Positions 1 to 5,109 of a DNA stretch of 8,244 bases are shown here, one piece after another. Numbering within the stretch: position 1 is the stretch's first letter; each line of letters opens with the position of its first letter. The translations under genes and the position numbers were made by a program. This DNA is from an uncultured Alistipes sp. (GTDB taxonomy: Bacteria; Bacteroidota; Bacteroidia; Bacteroidales; Rikenellaceae), in NCBI GenBank assembly GCA_949840605.1, contig CATKXN010000124.1, forward strand, positions 1-8,244, in the 5' to 3' direction. The notes below the pieces were generated by a model, which was not told the origin of the DNA, did no database searches, and saw only the letters and a list, made by a program, of their open reading frames with translations.

Positions 1-964
1 CGATCCACTGCGTGTTGGGGTAGAGGTCGTTGTCCGCCCGGTCGCGGTAGAGCTGGATCAGGTCGGTGTTGAAGCTGGGGACGAGTCCGTCGTTGAAACG
101 GGCTTCGTTGGCCAGTTCGAGGTAGTCCCACGAGTCGACGAACTCCGGAAGGCGCTGCGGCGAGGCGATCGACTGCTCGATGCGGAACGAGATTTTGGGC
201 CGGGAGATCGTACCGCGCTTGGTGGTTACGAGGATGACGCCGTTGGCGCCCTCGGCGCCGTAGACGGCTGTCGCGGCGGCGTCCTTGAGGATGCTGAAGG
301 TCTCGATCTCGTCGGCCTCGATGTTGTTGATGTCACGGGGAATTCCGTCGACGAGCACCAGCGGTTTGGTTCCGCCCTTGAAGGTGCTGATACCGCGAAT
401 CCAGAATTCGGCGTCGTCGCGTCCCGGTTCGGCGCTGCGCTGGATGCTGATCAGACCGGCGAGCTGTCCGGCGAGGTTGCTCGTCAGGTTGCTCGACGTC
501 GACTGCATCAGGTCGCGCGACCCGACGGTGGCGATCGAGCTGACCATCGCCTGACGCTTCTGCTTGCCGTAGCCGACGACGACGACCTCTTCGAGCAGGT
601 CCGTGTCGGATTTGAGCGTGATGTTGATCACATCGCGGCCGTCGGTCGGCAGAGTCTGCGACAGGTAGCCGATGTAGCTGACCGTGATCTGCTGTTTGGG
701 CAGCACGTCGATGACGAAGAGTCCGTCGGTGTTGGTCGTCGTTCCGACGTTGGTGTCCTTGATGTAGACGGTGGCGCCGACCAGCGGCGATCCGTCGGTG
801 TCTGTGATGGTTCCGGTGATGCGTCGTTTCCCCGTTTGTGCGGAGGCGCCCTGTGCATGGACTGCGCCGACGTTCACCGACAGGAACATCACGAGAAGCA
901 GGGCTAAGCCCGCGCTTTTCAGGATTCTGGCGCACCCGATGCTTGATTTATAAAATTTTTCCAT
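1..964 (-). CDS. SusC-like TonB-dependent outer-membrane receptor, N-terminal part (cut by the left edge)
   Basis: This is the first 321 residues of a SusC/RagA-family transporter, which imports glycan fragments across the outer membrane using TonB energy and normally works with a SusD lipoprotein. The ATG at 964-962 is followed by a signal peptide (about residues 1-38, ending VGAVHA). Next comes a carboxypeptidase-regulatory-like beta-sandwich (about 47-118; RITGTITDTDGSPLVGATV), then the TonB-box region LLEEVVVVGYGKQKR (about 123-137) and the plug domain (about 138-250), which ends in the family signature GAEGANGVILVTTKRG. The reading frame is open to position 1, so the barrel lies outside the window. 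There is no STN domain before the carboxypeptidase-like domain, so direct signalling to a FecR-type anti-sigma factor is not expected. It is the last gene of the run visible here, 159 bp after the lipoprotein GH105. A susD gene is expected further left. The family call is secure; the substrate is inferred only from the neighbours. Confidence 0.96.
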   Translation of the reverse strand, partial: MEKFYKSSIGCARILKSAGLALLLVMFLSVNVGAVHAQGASAQTGKRRITGTITDTDGSPLVGATVYIKDTNVGTTTNTDGLFVIDVLPKQQITVSYIGYLSQTLPTDGRDVINITLKSDTDLLEEVVVVGYGKQKRQAMVSSIATVGSRDLMQSTSSNLTSNLAGQLAGLISIQRSAEPGRDDAEFWIRGISTFKGGTKPLVLVDGIPRDINNIEADEIETFSILKDAAATAVYGAEGANGVILVTTKRGTISRPKISFRIEQSIASPQRLPEFVDSWDYLELANEARFNDGLVPSFNTDLIQLYRDRADNDLYPNTQWI

Positions 965-1022
965 ACGGTTTGAGTTGATTGATGATAATAATTCGGGGTT
1001 GGTTCGGGCCGTGGAAGCCCGT

Positions 1023-1051
1023 GGTCCGGGAGGCGGGTTCCGCTCCGGACC
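1023..1051 (-). promoter_or_regulatory. G+C-rich hairpin in the leader of susC
   Basis: Perfect 7-bp arms (GGTCCGG at 1023-1029, CCGGACC at 1045-1051) enclose a second 4-bp stem (GCGG at 1033-1036, CCGC at 1040-1043) with a 3-nt loop. A smaller stem (CGGGC 1005-1009 with GCCCG 1017-1021) follows in the direction of susC transcription. No U-run follows on the minus strand, so this is not a canonical intrinsic terminator. A role in mRNA processing, stability or attenuation between the enzyme genes and susC is inferred. The 1048-1051 bases are shared with the neighbouring hairpin, so the two cannot form together in full. Confidence 0.5.
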
Positions 1052-1071
1052 GAATGTTCATTCATTCGGTC
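1048..1071 (-). promoter_or_regulatory. Perfect 9-bp inverted repeat between the GH105 gene and susC
   Basis: GACCGAATG (1048-1056) and CATTCGGTC (1063-1071) are exact reverse complements around a 6-nt loop, about 50 nt after the GH105 stop codon. Read towards susC there is no U-tract behind it. Read on the plus strand, a run of seven T (1079-1085) follows after a 7-nt gap, so it could weakly terminate antisense transcription. It could equally be an RNA hairpin in the operon transcript or a protein-binding palindrome. The function is not known. Confidence 0.5.
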
Positions 1072-1123
1072 AGCTGTGTTTTTTTCATAGGCTTGCAGGA
1101 GTGTTTCAGGTTTGTTTTGTAGT

Positions 1124-2431
1124 TTATTGCTTTTGTTCGTTGGCCAGTTCGGTCAGTGCGTAGGCGCACCACATCAGGGCGGCCTGTCCGTGGAGGTCGC
1201 CGGTGTATTTGTCCCGGTCGCGGTAGTATGCGTAGCTCGTGCCGGCTCCGGTTCCGCAGCAGACGTTGCGGATTTCGAAATCGGTGTTCAGGTAGTTCTG
1301 GATTCCCAGCCAGCCTTTGCGGGCGACCGTGCCGTAGGTTTTCTCGTCGAGCCAGCCGTTCTTCACGCCGAGGATCATCGCGTAGGTGAACATCGCCGAT
1401 CCGGAAGTCTCCTCCCACATGTCGCCCTGATTGGGATGGATCAGCTGTCCCCACAGGCCGTTGTCGTACTGATAGGCGCTCAGCGTGGCCATCATCTTCT
1501 TGTATTCGGCGAGAATCCGGTTGCGGTAGACGTCGTATTTCGACGATTTGGGAAGCATCCGCAGCATTTCGGGCATTCCTACGGCCATCCAGCCGTTGCC
1601 GCGCGCCCAGAAGAACTTGGCGGTGGGGGCGTGGTAGAAGATTCCGTTCTCGCCCGGAAGTTCGTCGAGGTAGAGAATCATCTCCTTGGCGGCCCGCTCG
1701 ATGTACTTTTCGTCGCCCGTCGCCAGATAGGCCTGCGACTGGAGCGCCGTGATCATGAACATGTCGTCGATCCACAGGCGTGTCTGGTATGAGTAGCCCT
1801 GGTTATGGTAATATTCGGGGTTCTTCATTTTTTCCAGGTATTTCTGCTCCGTCGGCAGTTCCCACTGCTGGTCGGCGTAGCGGAGGCCCAGATCGAGGTA
1901 TTTTTTGATCTTCGACTCGGCCGCGCCGCGCTGTTTCATGACGTGGTAGATGTGGAGCGGTACGGCGCCGAAGATGTTGTAGTCCACGGCGTTGTTTTCC
2001 GTGCGGGGAATCTGCGTCACCAGACTCTTGTTCGGCTCGACTTTTTTGTCGTCCACCTCGAGGAACTGGTCGAACTTCGCCACCAGCCGGTTGAACAGGT
2101 CGTTGTTCCCGGCCGCTTCGGCGTACCAGAACGCACCCAGCCAGGCGCAGACATCGGGGTAGGAGGTCAGCGAACTCTTCTTGGAGGAGTGCATGTCGCC
2201 CCAGTTGGAGTTTCCCGAGCGGATGAAGAGGTTGACGACCCCTTCGCCGACCGTTTTGGGGTCCTTCCGGTCGGGGAAGCTGATCAGGTCGTAATCTTCG
2301 ATTTCGGGCGTCGGGTCGGGTTTGGGTTTGGGTTTTACGCCCGTGCCGGTGGTCGCTTTCTCGCTGCATGCCGCCAGGCACAGCCCGGCGAAGGCGAATC
2401 CGAGAAGGAATGTTTTCAGAATTTTGTACAT
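1124..2431 (-). CDS. GH105-family unsaturated uronyl hydrolase, lipoprotein form
   Basis: A 435-residue enzyme of the YteR/YesR-type family 105, which removes 4,5-unsaturated galacturonic or glucuronic acid from the non-reducing end of lyase-generated oligosaccharides by hydrating the enol-ether bond. The N-terminus has a lipobox ending LAAC (Cys22) and then a Lys/Pro/Asp/Thr-rich linker (about 30-46), so it should be a membrane-anchored lipoprotein. Features of the (alpha/alpha)6 barrel are DVCAWLGAFW (93-102), YADQQWELP (185-193), WIDDMFM (220-226, containing the Asp pair expected to supply the catalytic acid), RGNGWMAVGMPEMLRMLP (277-294), SGSAMFTYAMILGVKNGWL (343-361) and GDLHGQAALMWCAYAL (411-426). 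The start at 2431 is fixed by the signal sequence. The gene lies 13 bp after its paralog at 2445-3641 and is clearly in the same transcript. The residues after Cys22 (SEKATT) lack a strong acidic surface-export signal, so a periplasm-facing anchor is as likely as the cell surface. The exact substrate is not determined by the sequence. Confidence 0.92.
   Translation of the reverse strand: MYKILKTFLLGFAFAGLCLAACSEKATTGTGVKPKPKPDPTPEIEDYDLISFPDRKDPKTVGEGVVNLFIRSGNSNWGDMHSSKKSSLTSYPDVCAWLGAFWYAEAAGNNDLFNRLVAKFDQFLEVDDKKVEPNKSLVTQIPRTENNAVDYNIFGAVPLHIYHVMKQRGAAESKIKKYLDLGLRYADQQWELPTEQKYLEKMKNPEYYHNQGYSYQTRLWIDDMFMITALQSQAYLATGDEKYIERAAKEMILYLDELPGENGIFYHAPTAKFFWARGNGWMAVGMPEMLRMLPKSSKYDVYRNRILAEYKKMMATLSAYQYDNGLWGQLIHPNQGDMWEETSGSAMFTYAMILGVKNGWLDEKTYGTVARKGWLGIQNYLNTDFEIRNVCCGTGAGTSYAYYRDRDKYTGDLHGQAALMWCAYALTELANEQKQ
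1346..1393. repeat. 48-bp stretch identical to 2679-2726 (copy 1, within the lipoprotein GH105)
   Basis: The 48 bases encode the helix around FTYAMILGVKNGWLD and are identical, base for base, to the matching segment of the second GH105 gene, in the same orientation and same codon phase. The surrounding coding sequence is clearly more diverged. The identity includes third codon positions. It reflects tandem duplication, with selection on the protein and perhaps local gene conversion. Confidence 0.85.
2318..2335. repeat. Three tandem GGGTTT units in the lipoprotein linker
   Basis: The 6-bp unit is repeated three times and encodes the KPKPKP part of the linker after the lipid-anchored cysteine. 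The unit length is a multiple of three, so slippage would lengthen or shorten the linker without a frameshift. Confidence 0.7.
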
Positions 2432-2444
2432 GATAGGGGCTGGT

Positions 2445-3641
2445 TTACCGTTTCGGGGTCAGTTTGTAGGGTTTCACGTCGCAGGAGAGCGCATAGGCGC
2501 ACCACAGCATGGCGGCCTGTCCGTGGAGGTCGCCGGTCAGACGGCGGCGGTTCTGATACCAGTCGAAGCTGTTCCGGGCGCCGGTTCCTTCGCAGACGTT
2601 GCGCAGATTGTCTTTCTCGTCGAGGTAGGAGAGCAGCGTCAGCCAGGCCTTGCGGGCGGCCGTGCCGTAGATCTTCTTGTCGAGCCAGCCGTTCTTCACG
2701 CCGAGGATCATCGCGTAGGTGAACATGGCCGTCGAGGAGGTCTCCTTCCACGAGTTGGGGTTGTCGATGATCTGACGCCACATGCCGTCGTAGGCCTGAT
2801 AGCGCAGCAGCGTCTCCATCATCTGCATGTAGGCCGCCCGGATGCGCGGCAGGTAGGGGTTGTCCTTCGGGAGCATGCGGAGCATCTCGGCCATGCCGAC
2901 GGCCATCCAGCCGTCGCCGCGGCCCCAGAAGTAGGGCGTTCCGGTGTGGTGGTAGAAGAGTCCGTTGGGACGCTGGATGCGGTCGAGGTAGAGCGCCATC
3001 TCACGGGCGGCGCGGTCGATATACTTCTTGTCGCCCGTAACCAGATAGGCCTGGGCCTGCAGGTCGGTGATCATGAACATGTCGTCGACCCAGAGCCGCG
3101 TCTGCCACGAGTAGCCGTCGTCGGCGTATTTTTTCGCCTCGGACAGCTGCTTGTAGTGCTGCGGATTGGCGGGCAGCTCCCACTGGCCGTCGGCGTACTT
3201 CATGCCCAGCTCCAGGTATTTCGGATCGTGGCTGCGCTTGTAGATCTCCAGGGGCACGGCGCCGAAGACGTAGAAATCGACGACGTTGTGGTCCTTGGGG
3301 AAGAGATTGGGCTGCAGGTTCTTCTGCGTGGTGAACAGCGGTTCGAAACGTTCCACGAGCCGGGTGTAGAGGCTGTCGTTTCCGGTTCCGGCGGTGAACC
3401 ACAGTGCGCCCAGCCAGGCGCAGACATCGGGATAGGTCACGAGGGTTACCTTGTACTTCGAGTTGATGTCGCCCCAGTGAGAATGCGGGGTCTGGAGGTA
3501 GCGTTCGGTGAGCCGTATGCCGATTTCTTCGGGCTGGCATCCCTTCGGGAAGTTTTTCAGGTCGTAGCTTTTCTGGGCCTGAACGTTCGGGGCCGCTGCG
3601 AGCAGCAGCAGGGTCTGAACGGCAAAAAGGATTTTTTTCAT
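2445..3641 (-). CDS. GH105-family unsaturated uronyl hydrolase, soluble periplasmic form
   Basis: A 398-residue paralog of the next gene, with the same family-105 fold and predicted reaction on unsaturated uronic acid ends. The N-terminus is a classic signal peptide (MKKILFAVQTLLLLAAAPNVQA, cleavage after about residue 22) without a lipobox cysteine, so this copy should be soluble in the periplasm. Landmarks are DVCAWLGALW (72-81), YADGQWELP (149-157), WVDDMFM (184-190, catalytic Asp pair), RGDGWMAVGMAEMLRMLP (241-258), STAMFTYAMILGVKNGWLD (303-321) and GDLHGQAAMLWCAYAL (370-385). It lacks the Lys/Pro linker and some short insertions of its partner and has Asp in place of Asn in the RG(D/N)GW motif. 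It lies 48 bp after the GH43 gene and 13 bp before the lipoprotein GH105. The tandem copies probably act in different places or on different uronyl linkages; this division is inferred. Confidence 0.93.
   Translation of the reverse strand: MKKILFAVQTLLLLAAAPNVQAQKSYDLKNFPKGCQPEEIGIRLTERYLQTPHSHWGDINSKYKVTLVTYPDVCAWLGALWFTAGTGNDSLYTRLVERFEPLFTTQKNLQPNLFPKDHNVVDFYVFGAVPLEIYKRSHDPKYLELGMKYADGQWELPANPQHYKQLSEAKKYADDGYSWQTRLWVDDMFMITDLQAQAYLVTGDKKYIDRAAREMALYLDRIQRPNGLFYHHTGTPYFWGRGDGWMAVGMAEMLRMLPKDNPYLPRIRAAYMQMMETLLRYQAYDGMWRQIIDNPNSWKETSSTAMFTYAMILGVKNGWLDKKIYGTAARKAWLTLLSYLDEKDNLRNVCEGTGARNSFDWYQNRRRLTGDLHGQAAMLWCAYALSCDVKPYKLTPKR
2679..2726. repeat. 48-bp stretch identical to 1346-1393 (copy 2, within the soluble GH105)
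   Basis: This is the partner of the copy inside the lipoprotein GH105. The first differing bases on either side are at synonymous or conservative positions. The spacing between copies is about 1.33 kb. Recombination between them would fuse the two genes in frame into one GH105 chimera. Confidence 0.85.
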
Positions 3642-3689
3642 CGGTTTGCGGTACTGTTATTCGGTTAGATTAACGATGCGAACGGGTTG

Positions 3690-5093
3690 TCAGAGGGTTT
3701 CGCCCGAGGGCAGCAGCAGCGATTCGCCCCAGCCGGCGCCCTCTCCGAAATCGGGGGTTCCGTCGGCGTTCCACGTGAATTTCTGGACGAAGGGATAACG
3801 CTGGCCCCATCCGCCGTCGGAGTAGCGCATGGCGTGGTAGACGATCCAGTCCTCGGTTCCGTCGGGCGACTTGGTGAAGGTGCAGTGGCCCAGTCCGTTG
3901 ACGCCCGATACCGGCTCCTTCGTGTTGTCGCAGCGCCAGAAGGCGTAGTTGCCCGACTTCTGCCAGTCGTTCGGATTCATCGGATCGCCGTCGTTCATGT
4001 CCAGCATCAGCCAGGCCAGCCGGTAGTTTTTGGTCCACGAGGGGTTGCAGGAGTAGACGATGAAGAGCTTGCCCTTCTCCTCGTTAACGAGTATGGCGGG
4101 ACCCTCGTTGATCTTGCGTCCGTCCATCGTCTCCCACGACTGCGTGGGGGTCGAGAGGACGACCATCGACGAGTTGATCGTGCAGGGGTCCGACATCTTG
4201 GCGATGCGGATCTGCTGTACGGCGTCGGTTCCGTTGCCCGACCAGACGGCGTAGCGCTGTCCCTTGAGCTCGAAGGTCGTCAGGTCGATGGCGTATTCCG
4301 TGTTCGCCGCGGTGGGCTTGACGCCCGGCTGGTAGTCATAGCCCGTGAAGAGCATGCCCATGTCCTCCCACTCGCCCAGCGGGTCGTTGGTCTTCGAGCG
4401 GAGCACGCCGCTGCGCTGGGTGCCGTAACCGGTGATTCCGTCCTGTCCGCGGCGTCCGGCGGCATAGTAGACGTACCAGCGGTCGCCGATGTGGAAGAGC
4501 TCGGGAGCCCAAAGGTCGGCGATGTTCCACGGTTTCGAGGGGCCTTCGTAGGGGAGGCTCCATTTCTTGGTGGTGGCGTTGATCACCGTGAGCCGCGTGG
4601 AGCGCGAAATGGCGATGCCGTTGCCGCTCGCCTTGCAGGTGTAGTAATACTCGCCGTCACGGACGATGTAGGGGTCGGGCATCGTGGAGATGTTGCCCCC
4701 GATGGTGATGGGGTTGGTGAAGGTCAGCGCCGACTGCGTGATGATGATTTCGACCGGATTGAGGCCGTCGGCCGTAAAGCGGACGATGCCCGTGCGCTTC
4801 TCCGTGCCGTTCGCCTCGAAAGTGATGCGTACCGCAAGATCGCCCTTGCCGCCGATGCGGTCCACGCCGAGCCAGCTGCTCCGCGGTTCGGCGGTCCATT
4901 CGGTGTTCGACGACACGAATACTTCGAGCGAACCGGCGGAGTTGGACACCATCTTTTCGCTGAAATTGAGGCGGAGGTAGGGCTTTCCGCCGATGTTGCT
5001 GCCGGAGTCGTCCTTGCTGCAGTTACAGCACAGCATCATTGTGAGAACGGCCAGCGAAGCAGCCAGAAAGGAAAAAATACGTTTCATATTCAT
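3690..5093 (-). CDS. BACON-domain GH43-family glycosidase, lipoprotein
   Basis: A 467-residue exported glycosidase. Residues 1-25 form a lipoprotein signal with a cysteine-rich end (LCCNCSKDD). Cys25 followed by SKDD fits the Bacteroidota pattern for lipoproteins displayed on the cell surface. Residues about 38-122 form a BACON domain (LEVFVSSNTEWTAEP, SSWLGVD, VEIIITQSA), a beta-sandwich common on Bacteroidota glycan-binding proteins. The remainder is a five-bladed family-43 propeller. The expected catalytic residues are visible: Asp140 in MPDPYIVRDGEYYY (base), Asp270 in AIDLTTFELKGQRY (modulator) and Glu330 in NEGPAIL (acid). GLGHCTFTKSPDGTEDW (400-416) with YHA after it resembles the alpha-L-arabinofuranosidase-like branch of the family. 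Beta-xylosidase or exo-beta-galactanase activity cannot be excluded. The second Met (residue 3) is an alternative start. The gene follows the oxidoreductase by 16 bp and precedes a GH105 by 48 bp. Confidence 0.92.
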   Translation of the reverse strand: MNMKRIFSFLAASLAVLTMMLCCNCSKDDSGSNIGGKPYLRLNFSEKMVSNSAGSLEVFVSSNTEWTAEPRSSWLGVDRIGGKGDLAVRITFEANGTEKRTGIVRFTADGLNPVEIIITQSALTFTNPITIGGNISTMPDPYIVRDGEYYYTCKASGNGIAISRSTRLTVINATTKKWSLPYEGPSKPWNIADLWAPELFHIGDRWYVYYAAGRRGQDGITGYGTQRSGVLRSKTNDPLGEWEDMGMLFTGYDYQPGVKPTAANTEYAIDLTTFELKGQRYAVWSGNGTDAVQQIRIAKMSDPCTINSSMVVLSTPTQSWETMDGRKINEGPAILVNEEKGKLFIVYSCNPSWTKNYRLAWLMLDMNDGDPMNPNDWQKSGNYAFWRCDNTKEPVSGVNGLGHCTFTKSPDGTEDWIVYHAMRYSDGGWGQRYPFVQKFTWNADGTPDFGEGAGWGESLLLPSGETL

Positions 5094-5109
5094 TTTGTTT
5101 TAGAAGTTG

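Noticed and set aside
1048..1085. Intrinsic terminator for the enzyme operon
   Set aside because: The hairpin is convincing, but no U-tract follows in the direction of the enzyme genes. The T-run at 1079-1085 is on the other side and would only fit plus-strand transcription, with a 7-nt gap.
965..1123. A separate susC promoter in the spacer
   Set aside because: No TTTG / TAnnTTTG pair (CAAA on the plus strand) is present on the coding strand in this interval. An unusual promoter cannot be excluded.
2322..3668. A 448-codon plus-strand frame opposite the GH105 genes
   Set aside because: It is antisense to two intact GH105 genes and has no recognisable protein family.
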